Source: Paraphysomonas bandaiensis
Lineage: Eukaryota > Chrysophyceae
Reading direction: 5' to 3'
Assembly (NCBI GenBank): GCA_965644295.1
Contig: CBFFRP010000132.1
Location: 124,001-188,000, forward strand
Length of the DNA stretch: 64,000 nucleotides
Shown: positions 11,861-24,085 of the stretch, in pieces
How the letters are laid out: each line of letters begins with the position of its first letter
How positions within the stretch are numbered: the first letter of the stretch is position 1
The notes under the pieces: generated by a model
What the model was told of the DNA's origin: nothing
Seen by the model: only the letters and a program-made list of their open reading frames with translations
Databases searched by the model: none
Program-made: the position numbers and the translations under genes

Positions 11861-12631
11861 TTAGACATGACCAAACATACGATATGTATACGTTACCTGA
11901 TTAGCCCTTAAGAGATTCGGGAGGGCTCTACAATCATCTACAGGGCGTGCCACAATACCATGCATATAACATGAATAGGCTTCATTTGAGAAGAATAGAA
12001 TGCTCCGAGGCTTAAGTATGATATTAACAACTTCATCAGCTGCTGCTATTCCCAATTCCTCTGCCTTAAGGCGCGGACGGAAGCTCATCACAGCCGGAGA
12101 ACCCAAACTAATAATCACTACCTTGTCCAGATACAAAGGGCCATCAGTATGGTGCATTATTCCTTCGCCAGGTTGATACTCATTTATGAGAACATGATTT
12201 GGAGGGAAATCTGAGTCGAAAAAAGCATCACAAACAAATTCCGAAGCTAAACTTTGCAGCCATGCCGGAAGGTTGTCACCATTCGCATCCCGACATGAGT
12301 CCTCCGTGTCAGATGGAGGAATTCCACCCCAACACTGTAGTCGCCGTGTCTTCAACTGTTTCCACACGCCCGGTTTAAGACCAGATATCCGCACATACTC
12401 TAAGATTTTGTCTTCGGCCTCAGATGACAAGGCGTCCTCATAGTAACGTATATCTGGAATTTCTGCACTTATAGAAGGGACGTCTTTAACTATACCATTG
12501 AAACTATGCTCCTCACACTGACTCGACTCGCTTTCGTCTACATAATTAGCTGCAGGGGCATCATGCTCCTTAACACTGCTACCCTTCGATCTCTCCTTTT
12601 CCTGCTTAACAAATTGACGCCATATACTCAT
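11861..12631 (-). CDS. AlkB-family 2-oxoglutarate/Fe(II) dioxygenase, ALKBH6-like
   Basis: Probable nucleic-acid dioxygenase of the AlkB family, oxidatively removing alkyl groups or acting on RNA using Fe(II) and 2-oxoglutarate. The gene is a single 256-aa frame without introns. The region PNHVLINEYQPGEGIMHHTDGP holds the H-x-D iron ligands (about residues 158-160). VIISLGS follows, then LKPRSILFF and YMHGI with the distal His. The LQCWGG and PAWLQ blocks upstream match ALKBH6 better than ALKBH1-5 or 8. The N-terminal 50 residues are charged and low in complexity. The terminal Arg ligand of 2-oxoglutarate is likely in the TYTYRMF segment. The gene is divergent from TRIP13. Confidence 0.85.
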   Translation of the reverse strand: MSIWRQFVKQEKERSKGSSVKEHDAPAANYVDESESSQCEEHSFNGIVKDVPSISAEIPDIRYYEDALSSEAEDKILEYVRISGLKPGVWKQLKTRRLQCWGGIPPSDTEDSCRDANGDNLPAWLQSLASEFVCDAFFDSDFPPNHVLINEYQPGEGIMHHTDGPLYLDKVVIISLGSPAVMSFRPRLKAEELGIAAADEVVNIILKPRSILFFSNEAYSCYMHGIVARPVDDCRALPNLLRANQVTYTYRMFGHV

Positions 12632-12983
12632 TTCAACTGCTCAATGAAAGGCAAATCCCCTTATCGACCAGCTTGGCGTTCATTTAGAGAGCAGTCGAGA
12701 GCGTGCAGGCGATGAGAGATGAAGTGGTCTCACTCTCATTGTATACTGTATATATATCTATATATGGCAACTCATGTACAACATCCACTGCGTTGTATTT
12801 TTACTGTATTTATCTGTATTTCAATGAAATTCGAAATCTGAAGTGATGAAATGAAGTGAAGTTACATACACACACATACATACCTCTATATGGAGAGAGT
12901 GGCTCATACATACTTATGTGTATGCCTATATAGACAGATACGTTCATAGATACTCCTCGCAGTGTCGTGTCCATTGAGTGCTC
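12632..12983. promoter_or_regulatory. Shared 5' region of ALKBH6-like gene and TRIP13
   Basis: 352 bp between two divergent starts, with 'tgtatactgtatatatat' at about 12740 and TATA-rich DNA. Promoter role inferred from orientation. Confidence 0.4.
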
Positions 12984-14299
12984 ATGGCTCTGGATGCGTT
13001 GAAAGTACCAGTGCACGTGGAGGTCCAGCTGCGTCCCCATAAAGAGAAGGACAGAGCCTTAGAGATAGCTGTGTCGGATATGTTCCGCGGAGTGCCTCTG
13101 CTGTCTGATGGGTTTATAGACATACCCCGTGACACAGACATCGCCTCAGATGTTAAGTATATCCGTGTGTGTGATCTAGGCGAGCAGGAGGTGTCTTACT
13201 GGAAGGCAGATCTCATATTTCATTTCTATAAGCTGATAGAGAGTCCACCAGAGAAGGATTATCTTGACGGTGAAGAGGAGCTTCCTGCGTGTGAGCAGTG
13301 GGAATTGCCGAACCGTTCGTTGTGTCTGTTATGGGATGCAATAGTATGTGATAATAGCATAAAGAGTCATTTACTTGGCTACGCCACTTCTGCAATGATA
13401 TTCACCAGTGCCGGTGTAAACAGTGATATTATTACTTGGAATCGCATGATCCTACTTCACGGACCTCCTGGGACTGGTAAGACTACTCTATGTAAAGCTT
13501 TAGCACAGAAAGTCTTTATCCGTAGTAGTTCGCACTTTACATCTGGAATACTGCTGGAGATAAATTCCCACTCACTTTTCTCGAGGTGGTTCTCCGAGTC
13601 CGGGAAGTTGGTAAGTGTACATATAAATGTATCAACGACACATGATCCTTATCGAATAGGTAATGAAACTCTTCAACCATATTGCTGAAATTGCTGACGA
13701 CCCCGATATGCTGGTTTGTGTACTAATCGATGAGGTCGAGAGCATCGCATCATCTCGCCAGGCAGTATCCAGCAGCGAACCAGGAGATGCGGTCAGAGTT
13801 GTTAATGCAGTACTTACCTCGCTTGACTCTCTCAAACGTCGTCCGAATGTGATGGTGTTGTGCACGAGCAACATGTTGACATCTATCGATTCTGCCTTCC
13901 TCGACCGTGTGGACTTACAGGTTAGTCTCGGACCTCCGGACCCAACAGCCCGATATCGTATACTTCACTCGTGTATTGCTGAGCTGGCTCAAAAGGGTGT
14001 CGTCCTCATGGACAGCACGATCACCAATGACCCTCCACTAAACTCAACTGAGGATAGTGATTCGAAGCTGTTGTGGAAGGTTGCGCAAGACTGTGAGGTA
14101 GGCATCCGCCGATTTTTTGACATTGTATGATAACTGCGAATTCGGTGCATCACAGGGTATGAGTGGTAGAGCGCTTAGGAAGCTCCCTCTTAAGGCACAC
14201 GCATTGTTTTTGCAAAGATCACAAGTGTCATTACATCAATTTTTATCAGCACTGTCACGTGCAGCTGTAGAACCATGTCGGTCGATTGCAGATATATAG
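12984..14299 (+). CDS. TRIP13: AAA+ ATPase TRIP13/Pch2
   Basis: AAA+ remodeller that, with p31comet, opens HORMA-domain proteins in the spindle checkpoint and meiosis. Exons 12984-13610, 13660-14097 and 14156-14299 join in frame to 402 aa (human 432). The N-terminus has the adaptor-binding domain. Walker A is GPPGTGKTTLCKAL (about residue 158), Walker B CVLIDEVESIA (about residue 228), and a sensor block VMVLCTSNM and an arginine-finger region FLDRVDLQ follow. The last exon carries the sensor-2 helix GMSGRALRKLP. The ATG at 12984 is chosen; GTG at 12978 is in frame but not a eukaryotic start. Introns are 49 and 58 nt. The family is conserved in lineages with meiosis and a checkpoint. Confidence 0.95.
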
Positions 14300-15742
14300 C
14301 TGTGGTTACACTCATTGTATATTTACTTTGTTGGATATGAATTAATTAACTACTTAATATATATTCGTATTTTATGAACTCTGTTCTCTCGTCACTCAGA
14401 ATGTTAGATAAATGCGAGAAGTATATTATTCAGTTAGGAATGAAACTATGGCTTCTGCTGATTCATGCTGCGGTATAGTCACAATCGTGTATCAAAATAA
14501 TGCCATCAGTCGATTGAATAAATGGTAAGTTAACCATAGACTTAGTACTTAGCATAAGTATACACATCTGCCTACTTGTATGTAAAACTAATGTTGATGT
14601 GCAGCTTTATCTTTGCGTCTAATACCATTTTTATGGGCCTAAGGCCTATTAATGATACGATTTGAGCTCTATCGTTATACTGATGATCAGCTGATACAAG
14701 ATTTATTCACAAGATTTATATAAAACATGATGAACCTTTCACGAGATCGAAGTAGTTTGTTTGAATTGGCCAGGTACATATAAATTACTATGGTATTATT
14801 TATCATGACAACAGATGGCTGATATATATACCAAGGATTTGTGTGGTCCAATATTTATTGAACAGTGGGAGCAAATCTTGCGGGAAAATTTAAGACTACT
14901 GAACAAATTATCGCAGAGGTACCCAAGAAGGTAAAGAGAGCTCGTCGTAACTATAGTTGGGTGTGAATGAATGGTGGGAGCTAGCTATATACTAGCAGAG
15001 TCATACGTCCACCAGTGTCCTATGAGGTTCGGTGGTTGCGTATCCGATAGCAATGTTTTTCACAAATTTAAATTTTAGAATGGTTAACTACAACAATTGA
15101 GTGGGAGTGTTGAGTTCTGCAATATGATATGATATGATATATATTGTGCAATTGAAGTGAGTTAATAGTGTGCAATAGGTGTAGTCAACCCATAGGTGTA
15201 ACGGGTGATTATAGTTACGAAGGTACAAAGGAATTAAATTCAGTTACTGATGTGTGACTTTATAATATATAGTATATAGAACTGACTGATGAGCATATGA
15301 TAAACAGATGTTGCTGAGAACAGATGATTTACCAGATGTGACATGAATATATATGTAGTGAAGTATTCAGATTAATAATTATAATTTCTTACTTGAAAGT
15401 GCATTGGTTTCAACAAGCAAGGTTAAAATTTACGTGTAGAGCAATGTTAACTTCAGTTAAATGTCCAATTCTAACACCCTTGTTCAATTGTAACTATAAT
15501 TTTACCTTACAAGCATATATAAGCAAAGTTTCTCACACCCACATAGTCACCACATTGCAATCACTAAATTGAAATGAACAAATTCTAACATTCACAACAA
15601 TATAGCTACTTCAACATCTCGTTAACTTCATGGAAAAAGTAACATCAAATATCCATTACCTCTAGATAAATAGAGATTTGCTTTAGTTTTCACTAAACTA
15701 ATAACACCACTTATAGTGCACACAATCGTAACCACATCTCTC
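14300..15742. other. Intergenic AT-rich DNA
   Basis: 1.4 kb between TRIP13 and CD36-a. It holds a short copia-like remnant at 14815-14934. A short frame from 14447, with a possible intron near 14525, could encode about 45 aa but shows no family features. A tract of ATGAT repeats lies near 15121-15140. No other structure is evident. Confidence 0.4.
14815..14934 (+). pseudogene. Possible copia RNase H C-terminal remnant
   Basis: A 39-codon frame starts MADIYTKDLCGP, which resembles the conserved ADxxTK(P/G)L motif near the C-terminus of Ty1/copia polyproteins. The flanks contain in-frame stops, so this would be a decayed fragment. The match is short and could be chance. Confidence 0.25.
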
Positions 15743-18377
15743 TCATTTCAATAGGTCATCAGTGGTATCGGGGTACGTGTACACTGTAGAGCCTTGCTTG
15801 TACGTGTGTATAAGTTTAGTGGTAATAAACGCTATTCCAGAAAAACATAAAATCGGAACAATAATCACAAGAATTGATAGAGCATAGCGAACATCTAGAA
15901 CAAATCTGAAGCTTTTCCCTACCAAATCAGGAATACTCGCATCGAGACGTAGCCAGAATAAAGGCAACACTTTTTCGCCCATTACTTTAGGGGTAAATAT
16001 ATTGTAAGCACTGCACGGATAATGCAAGCCCGATGATGGACCGTAGCACAATGGGTCAGATGCATTGTACATTGAATAAAACAGTCCACACGTGGAGTCC
16101 AGAGACGGATTGCAATTGTACGTGTAGGTATTAACTTGATTTACGATGACGCCAGAAAGAGCGACCCCTGATGCCGGTTCAATGCTTACATGTCCTGCAT
16201 ACACAGAGTCCCCAAACTCAGTCCATGTACTGGTCGTAACAAGTTCTGGCTCAGCCAACAAATCGGCGTCATCAGAGTACCCTTCACGCGTACGGTAGAG
16301 ATTCACGCCAGTGGTGGATGCACTGGCACGCGCAGAATTGGAAGACTGCGAAAGTGAAGCTTCCTCAGATCCGTAGAAGAGAGGGGTACTCATAATAAGT
16401 GGACGACCACCCGCAGAATACGCAATGTTATTCATATTCTGGTAGGGTAATTCCCCGGCACGTTGTCTTAATTCCTTATCTGCAGTATCGGTGGCGAGGG
16501 TCAAGTCGGGTTTGAATTTATTCACCTCTACCCCGTCGATAAGGTGTGTCTTATCCCACTTGGTGCGCACAACGGTTCGGCTGTATAGGTTCCACATATC
16601 ATCTTCCTTTGACTCAGGTTCACCATCCGTAAGCTGGTAGTCCAGAAATCCCGATGTGACACCTCGTGGTTTGCGAATCACCATGTTGTATCCAGCAACA
16701 GGAGTTACGGAAGTGGTTCCGGCGGAAGGATTCGTCAGTCCAAGTTTGACTACTGAAGGGTCAGCCCACGGCATGTTCGGATAGGTGTACGTATTTGGTG
16801 TAAACCATTCCTTGTACTCCGTCTCACCCTTCCACACTTTTTGTCGAAAGCGATCCTCGCTATCTGCACACGCAGTATATACAACTGTCTCGGGGGAAGG
16901 TGTAATAAATTGTTCAGCTTCTGAATTAGAGTAAACGCGACGCGGTTGTGACAAACCACTGACCCATTGCATGCATCCTAACCCAGCGCCAGAAAGACTG
17001 AAAGCGCTCGACTGGAACGACGTCAGGCAGCAAGGCATATCAGTACTGCCATCTGCGCAAGTCTTGGATGAACCGGAATCTAGGGTAAGGATAGTTCCAA
17101 TTACAATCGCAACGCTGAATGGCTTGCAATCAACACCCTCTAAGTAACGCAGATCGTCTGCACGTTGCTCTGAAAGGCCCATTGCAACAAGGTCATCGCG
17201 CGAAGGAACCGTACCCACACATTCGACATCCCTCAACGCACTGACGCCGGAAGACATGTACGCCTGAGACACCTCCGAGATTGATGGACAGTAGGACACA
17301 TAACAGGCGTCCCGCATGTCTTGCGTAAGGTTACTTGACAGATCAATTATATAGTCAGTTGAGGGAGATGACCCACTGCTTACAGCAGCGCTGACCGCTA
17401 GTAGCCCGAGTAGTGAGGAAGGATGCCCCCAAAGCATCTCAGACACCGCAACATTGCGTACTAAAGAGGAGTACGCGCCAGTAGAAAGAGTGAAATCAGA
17501 GGATTCATTCGAAAGCTTCACGCCGTTGTCATATTTCGACAACCACGAGACCATACCGCCAGCTTTTGAAGTCTTGCTCACAACATTGTTACACACATTT
17601 TCGGGGTCACTTGCATTAACAGCATAGCAGCATCTGCAAGTAGCAGATGGGGATCCACGTTCAGACGAGGAGCATAAAGGTACTGACGCAGAACTGGAAA
17701 TTAGACCGATTTGTGTGGTCGTGCATGTCATGCCAAGAAGCAGAAGTCCTTCGTGTTGAGCACTTGCGAATGATGAGGAATATCCATAATTTTGAATATT
17801 AACTCTATCACTCAGCCGACATCCATCACATGAATTGGACAGCTTTTCGGAAAATTCATAGTACATGTTATAAGAAACAGTCCCTGCCGACTCCGAGAAA
17901 TCAACACCCTTCTTGATTGTATCCAATTTTACACCATAGGGGCCCATTTCGTGAATCTCCGCAGTATCACCGTTCAAAAATCCAATAGGATTAGATATAT
18001 TAAAGCTCCAGACGGTTACCATTTGAGGTGGAGTTTTCTTGAATTTATCTGTGGAAGGATGGCTATCTGAGCACACCTGACAATTATTCATGCGGTAGCC
18101 ATAAGTTAGTACAAAGCGCATGATGGTAGAATTTATGCAGCAGTACCTCTGTAACGGTTTCAATAGTTTCTTTGAGCTCTTCTGTGTACACAAAATATGT
18201 AACAATGAAAGCCAAAGCGACCACTGAGAGGAGACTGATTGCGGCTATTTGTCTGGCGATAGACCGCACGGGGGGTTTGTTGGCGAGTGTCTTCTCTATC
18301 TCCACACCACTCTGCTTCTCCTTCTCCTTCTCCCCCTCCTCCTTCTCCCCCCAAGCATAGTGCTTCGTCTCACACAT
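15743..18377 (-). CDS. CD36/LIMP-2 family scavenger-receptor-like protein (copy a)
   Basis: Two-pass membrane protein of the CD36/SCARB2 family, likely in lysosomal or plasma membrane and binding lipids or glycoconjugates. Exons 18377-18147 and 18076-15743 (intron 70 nt) give 854 aa. A charged cytoplasmic N-tail is followed by a membrane span (about residues 43-66). The luminal part begins with the family block FNISNPIGFLNGD..IHEMGPYGV and ends with an IEPASGVALSG..VNQVNTYTYN block. A second span follows before the short C-tail. It is Cys-rich with many N-x-S/T sites. At about 850 aa it is nearly twice the usual 470-500, with the extra sequence in the luminal region. It has an inverted paralogue at 19064. 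The intron found there near SPEVQ is absent here. Confidence 0.88.
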
Positions 18378-19063
18378 GATATGTAGATATAGGCCTCTGT
18401 GATCAACTGATTATTATCCTCCACAGCTCACACTAATATCTGATGTGACCATAGATTGGGTTGGTTGTTGTTCTGATTGCAAGTCAATAACGCCCTTATT
18501 TTGGGGAATCCCAAGCACTGAATATATCTTGGAGACGATGATATCCTATGGACACATTGAGGGGGGAAGGTCGTGTGTGGTTCGTGTTGTGGGTGCAGTG
18601 TGTTGGTGTAATGCGGTATGGAGGCACTGTGTTCGTATGTGGGTCACTATAACGCACATTCATGCGTGTATACGGCCGGTATGGACACGCGGTAGGCATC
18701 CCTACACATCCATTGCACTCCAGCCTCCCCGTTTTTTGTCCCCCTAAATTCCCCCGTATATCCATATACAGTACCATGCTATATCTTGTCCCACATATTT
18801 TTTATCTTCCCCAGTGTACTCCCGTATACCGTCCGCTCCATCTATCCGTGAGGATACTGTCCGTTACCCAGCACTGACAGCCACCATCAGCCTCGCACGT
18901 TTTTTGAAACACGCAGGCCGGTGTGTGTATCTTATAGACACCCACACATCGTACAGCAGCAGCTGGTGTGCTTTGCATAGCACGGAATTCATTAAGCGTG
19001 ACATCGCAAGAAGTTGCTGGATTAAATTGTTCATAACGCTTACATTGGGAGAGGTCGAACACA
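18378..19063. promoter_or_regulatory. Shared 5' region of the two CD36-like genes
   Basis: 686 bp between head-to-head paralogues. Copies of GTATAC occur at about 18665 and 18824. The two halves are not visibly inverted copies of each other, so the duplication or later conversion did not extend into the promoters. Confidence 0.4.
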
Positions 19064-21699
19064 ATGGGTGAGAGTGAGAAGCAAGCACTGGAGACTGAGA
19101 AGGAGAAGGAGTACAACCAAACGAAAGTACATGTCAAAAGCCCTATTGTGAAGTACATCGGCATGGTTGTGCTCCTTTTCCTCATTGCTTTGGCGTTTAT
19201 TATTGCATATTTTGTCTATGACGATAACTTGAAGCACAGAATGGAGACTGTAACGGAGGTACGTAACGGAAAGAGAACTTCACAAGAAATTGTAACATGA
19301 CGATATTCTCCAGGTGTGCACGGATAGCCACCCCTCTGCCAGTACATTTAAAGATTCCATATCCCAAAACTTGAGAGTGAGGCCATTTAATATATCTAAT
19401 CCAATTGGATTTTTGAATGGTGATACTGCGGAGATTCACGAAATGGGCCCCTATGGTGTAAAATTAGATGCAATCAAGAAGGGTGTTGATTTCTCGGAGT
19501 CAGCAGGGACTGTTTCTTATAACATGTACTATGAATTTTCCGAAAAGCTGTCCAATTCATGTGATGGATGTCGGCTGAGTGATAGAGTTAATATTCAAAA
19601 TTATGGATATTCCTCATCATTCGCAAGTGCTCAACACGAAGGACTTCTGCTTCTTGGCATGACATGCACGACCACACAAATCGGTCTAATTTCCAGTTCT
19701 GCGTCAGTACCTTTATGCTCCTCGTCTGAACGTGGATCCCCATCTGCTACTTGCAGATGCTGCTATGCTGTTAATGCAAGTGACCCCGAAAATGTGTGTA
19801 ACAATGTTGTGAGCAAGACTTCAAAAGCTGGCGGTATGGTCTCGTGGTTGTCGAAATATGACAACGGCGTGAAGCTTTCGAATGAATCCTCTGATTTCAC
19901 TCTTTCTACTGGCGCGTACTCCTCTTTAGTACGCAATGTTGCGGTGTCTGAGATGCTTTGGGGGCATCCTTCCTCACTATCTGGGCTACTAGCGGTCAGC
20001 GCTGCTGTAAGCAGTGGGTCATCTCCCTCAACTGACTATATAATTGATCTGTCAAGTAACCTTACGCAAGACATGCGGGACGCCTGTTATGTGTCCTACT
20101 GTCCATCAATCTCAGAGGTGTCTCAGGCGTATATGTCTTCCGGCGTCAGTGCGTTGAGGGATGTGGAATGTGTGGGTACGGTTCCTTCGCGCGATGACCT
20201 TGTTGCAATGGGCCTTTCAGAGCAACGTGCAGACGATCTGCGTTACTTAGAGGGTGTTGATTGCAAGCCATTCAGCGTTGCGATTGTAATTGGAACTATC
20301 CTTACCCTAGATTCCGGTTCATCCAAGACTTGCGCAGATGGCAGTACTGATATGCCTTGCTGCTTGACGTCGTTCCAGTCGAGCGCTTTCAGTCTTTCTG
20401 GCGCTGGGTTAGGATGCTTGCAATATGTGAATGGTTTGTTACAACCGCGTCGCGTTTACTCTAATTCAGAAGCTGAACAGTTTATTACCCCCTCTCCTGA
20501 AGTTCAGGTCAGTATTGCAATTGTTTTGATTTATTTCCTTAACGGTCCTTGTTGTGCAGGCATATACTGCATGTGCAGATAGCGAGGATCGATTCCAACA
20601 GAAAGTGTGGAGGGGTGAGACAGAGTACAAGGAATGGTTTACACCAAATACGTACACCTATCCGAACATGCCGTGGGCTGACCCTTCAGTAGTCAAACTT
20701 GGACTGGCGAATCCTACCGCCGGAACCACTACAATCAGTGAGGTCGGAGGCTATATTCTTGGAATTCGCAAACCACGAGGTGTCACATCGGGATTTCTGG
20801 ACTACCAGCTTACGGATGGTGAACCTGAGTCAAAGGAAGATTACGTATGGATCACATATCGGCGCGGATCCGTTGCTACCCAGTGGGATAAGACACACCT
20901 TATCGACGGGGTAGAGGTGAATAAATTCAAACCCGACTTGACCCTCGCCACCGATACTGCAGATAAGGAATTAAGACAACGTGCCGGGGAATTACCCTAC
21001 CAGAATATGAAAAACGTCGCGTATTCTGCGGGTGGTCGTCCACTTATTATGAGCTTCCCTCTCTTCTACGGATCTGAGGAAGCTTCACTTTCGCAGTCTT
21101 CCAATTCTGCGCGTGCCAGTGCATCCACCACTGGCGTGAATCTCTACCGTACGCGTGAAGGGTACTCTGATGACGCCGATTTGTTGGCTGAGCCAGAACT
21201 TGTTACGACCAGTACATGGACTGAGTTTGGGGACTCTGTGTATGCAGGACATGTAAGCATTGAACCGGCATCAGGGGTCGCTCTTTCTGGCGACATCGTA
21301 AATCAAATTAATACCTACACGTACAATTGCAATCCGTCTCTGGACTCCACGTGTGGACTGTTTTATTCAATGTACAATGCATCTGACCCATTGTGCTACG
21401 GTCCATCATCGGGCTTGCATTATCCGTGCAGTGCTTACAATATATTTACCCCTAAAGTAATGGGAGAGAAAGTACATCCTCTGTACTGGCTTCATGTTGA
21501 TACCAACATTCCTGATTTTGTCGGAAGAAGATTTAAATCTCTTCTGGATACAAGGTATGCCCTGTCTATTCTTGTGATTGTTGTTCCGATTTTATGTTTT
21601 TCTGGAATTTCTGTGATTGTATGGATGGTAATGTCGAGTACGAAACGGTATGCGCCGACCGCCTCAGATGATTGCCTTCCTTCGAATTCACACAAGTGA
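19064..21699 (+). CDS. CD36/LIMP-2 family scavenger-receptor-like protein (copy b)
   Basis: Paralogue of the gene at 15743-18377 in opposite orientation. Exons 19064-19258, 19314-20507 and 20560-21699 join in frame to 842 aa. The N-tail and first span (MVVLLFLIALAFIIAYFVY) differ clearly from copy a, as does the C-tail after the second span. The luminal region from FNISNPIGFLNGD to about residue 460 is nearly identical at DNA level. Family hallmarks are as in copy a, including the IEPASGVALSG block and the C-terminal membrane span. The intron at 20508-20559 (52 nt) has no counterpart in copy a. Confidence 0.88.
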
Positions 21700-22189
21700 G
21701 CACGTTGTAGTTGCAGTCTAGTTTAGTAACTGATAACAGTTATTTTACTAGTTTCGATATTGTACACATACGGTGGTACGTATCACTCTGTATGTGTTAC
21801 ACTGAAAGTTTTTTTTCTTCACCTCTGTCGTAATACTAAAAACATAATTATTCTATAGTTTACATGTGAATAATCTTTAACAGTCACACTTGTTACAGGC
21901 GCTGTTCGTCAGTATATCACAATATCTCACATTTTACCACCTCTTTAAATTAATAAAAAATGTACGAAATGTAAATTCTATGATTCGAGTATCATTACTT
22001 CAGTTTTATCGACAGTTTATAGATGTGCTGCTATCACACATTTACTTATTATCATTTATATGAATCCCCACATTTATGTCAAAATATTATTAAAGGAGAG
22101 TGGTCCATGATCTGCCCATTTCCAATGTTGTAGGCTCTGCAATTATCTCTCATTTCCGATTCTTAGTCCGTTTCTTAGAAGCACAATAT
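21700..22189. other. AT-rich spacer before the transposon nest
   Basis: About 490 bp downstream of CD36-b without coding signal. The left edge of the copia A LTR lies somewhere in or just after this stretch and could not be fixed. Confidence 0.4.
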
Positions 22190-22511
22190 ACAATATACTA
22201 TTATCTTAGAAATAGCAAACCTCAACACTCCACTTCTCAGTGTGAATAAAGAATTGATTAGTAATAGTAAAACAACAATGTTGTGATTATTAGAGTGTAA
22301 GTAATGAACACGATAGAGTGAGAATTATGAATAACAATATAGAACATAACTATCATGCGCAACGGAATAGTTAGAAGTGTAACTGATAATGACGACGATA
22401 TGATGACGATCATGTATCTTTGACAGATACTCTCTGATTCAGTTCATGATATATTTCATTGAACATTATAACTCACAGATACAATCTTGTATTAAGCTGA
22501 ATCCTAATACA
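22190..22511 (-). repeat. Probable 3' LTR of decayed copia element A
   Basis: On the minus strand a purine-rich tract (TTGAGGGGG) is followed at 22511 by TGTATTAGGATTCAGC, a typical polypurine-tract/LTR junction. The LTR would run leftward in window coordinates. Its other end is not determined, so 22190 is a guess. No second copy was found. Confidence 0.35.
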
Positions 22512-23300
22512 CCCCCTCAATGAAATAAGGGTTAGGGTTGAGTGAGATTATGAAAGTCTGATTATTACATGAGTACGGTTGCGTACAGAAACTAGTTTAT
22601 GTAACGGGTTGAGTGAGAAAGTGATAAATATTCATGGACTTAGTGTGTGTTGTTCATACAGTGAATGGAAAGTTTTATGATGTAATGTATTCATGATCGT
22701 ACGTAAGTTGTATATTTAAATCACAAGTGGCTAGAAACAATGTAGCTACGAGTAGGGCAATGACTGCTGGCATCATGATGATCAATGGGTTGACAGTGGT
22801 AGTATGAGGGTAGATAACGTGGTTGCTGGTAAGCAAAAAGGCGCTTCTGTTACATCCTATGAGACTTAAAATTATAATAAAATTAATATTTTTTGTTGTC
22901 TCTAACCCTAATACCACAAATAGAATGTTTCTTTAACATTTCTACTTAAATACTGTAAATACTCCTAAATTTCCCAAAATATCGTAAAATTCCCACGTTT
23001 GCATAATGTTTACTTTCAGTGAAACGTAGATAATAGAGAGTAAAAACACACTGAGAGTAAAAACCAGTGTAGCAGTCACTAGTCAATAATAAACGAACTG
23101 CAGAGATGCCATATTGTGAGACCATCCTTCTAGTCCAGCATCATGTATTGAATAAAAGTAAAAAAAATGGTAAAAACTCCGTGTAACTCAAACTAGCCAT
23201 CTAGGTCGCTTGTGGCTTGGTAATTGTGATTTAGGTGTCTCTGAGGTTGTTGATCGCTTTCTGTTGTTGCTGGATGGGATGTCGAACCCAGTTCCCTCCA
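22512..23300. other. 3' internal region of copia A with a B-type transposon end
   Basis: Non-coding stretch between the RNase H fragment and the LTR junction. At 22985-23015 it contains 'ttcccacgtttgcataatg' followed by TTTACTT, matching the right terminus of element D at 34976 in the same orientation. This looks like a solo end of a B/D-family element. A frame at 22675-22917 has a hydrophobic segment but no recognisable family. Confidence 0.4.
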
Positions 23301-23751
23301 TCAATGTAGTTCGCAATATGTGAGGAAGTTAGTTTCTCCTAGTGGTTTCGTAAGGAGGTCGGCTAACATTGACTTTGTGGATATATGATCCACAGTCAAA
23401 ATGTTCTCCGCAATATGTTCTCGGGTGAAGTGATATCGAATCGCGATGTTTGTACGTCGATGATGAGTAGGATTGTAACATAATTGGACTGCACCTTTAT
23501 TATCGCACCAAATAGTTGTTGAGAATGGAAGTTTGAAACCAATTTCTGATAATAAAGAGCGTAGCCATAATGCTTCCTGAGCTGCTGACGATAAAGCCAT
23601 ATACTCAGCTTCAGTAGATGACAATGCCACAGTTGTCTGTAATCGAGATTGCCATGATATAAGACAATTACCTATGAAGAATGTAAAAGCTGTAGTGGAC
23701 CGTCGAGTGAGGTGACATCGTGCCCAATCGCTATCGCAGTATCTTGACAAT
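23301..23751 (-). pseudogene. Copia A RNase H fragment
   Basis: C-terminal RNase H part of a Ty1/copia polyprotein: YCDSDWARC, STTAFTFFIGN, ISWQSRLQ, ALSSTEAEYMALSSAAQEALWLR, the CDNKGA block and the terminal LADLLTKPLGE motif. It starts abruptly at the boundary with element B (23752). Upstream coding sequence resumes at 31490. It belongs to a minus-strand element broken by insertions and stop codons, so it is not functional. Confidence 0.88.
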
Positions 23752-23802
23752 AAGTCGGTGTGATCATGAAACCTGGTAAAGTGATTTCACCAGGTTTCAT
23801 AT
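23752..23802 (+). repeat. Left TIR and subterminal hairpin of B
   Basis: AAGTCGGTGTGATCATG is followed by AAACCTGGT, an 11-nt loop and ACCAGGTTT, a 9-bp perfect stem. The right end shares the outer AAGTYGRTGTGAT and AAACCTGG blocks in inverted orientation. Confidence 0.85.
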
Positions 23803-24085
23803 ATGGAAAAGTTTCATATAAGTGCTTATTTGAAGTCTGTATTAATATTAGTTATAACTTAGTTGTTGTATATTATCAATTATATATATTATTTTAAAAA
23901 TATTTTACTAAAATACTGTATTATATTGTTACTTCTCATATAAATCTACTGTATTACTACTTATGAAAATCTCACATCAACGTAACACTACTATATATAT
24001 ATTATGCACAGACAACACATACACGAAGTAATAAAATGCAGACACAATATCCCTGAATTAATTACGCTTCACCGAAAACGATATT

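Noticed and set aside
11861-12631. Possible introns in the ALKBH6-like gene
   Set aside because: The frame covers the whole family core without gaps, so no intron is needed.
22675-22917. 80-aa minus-strand frame with a hydrophobic segment
   Set aside because: Lies in the non-coding 3' part of copia A, with no family similarity and no splice-linked partner.
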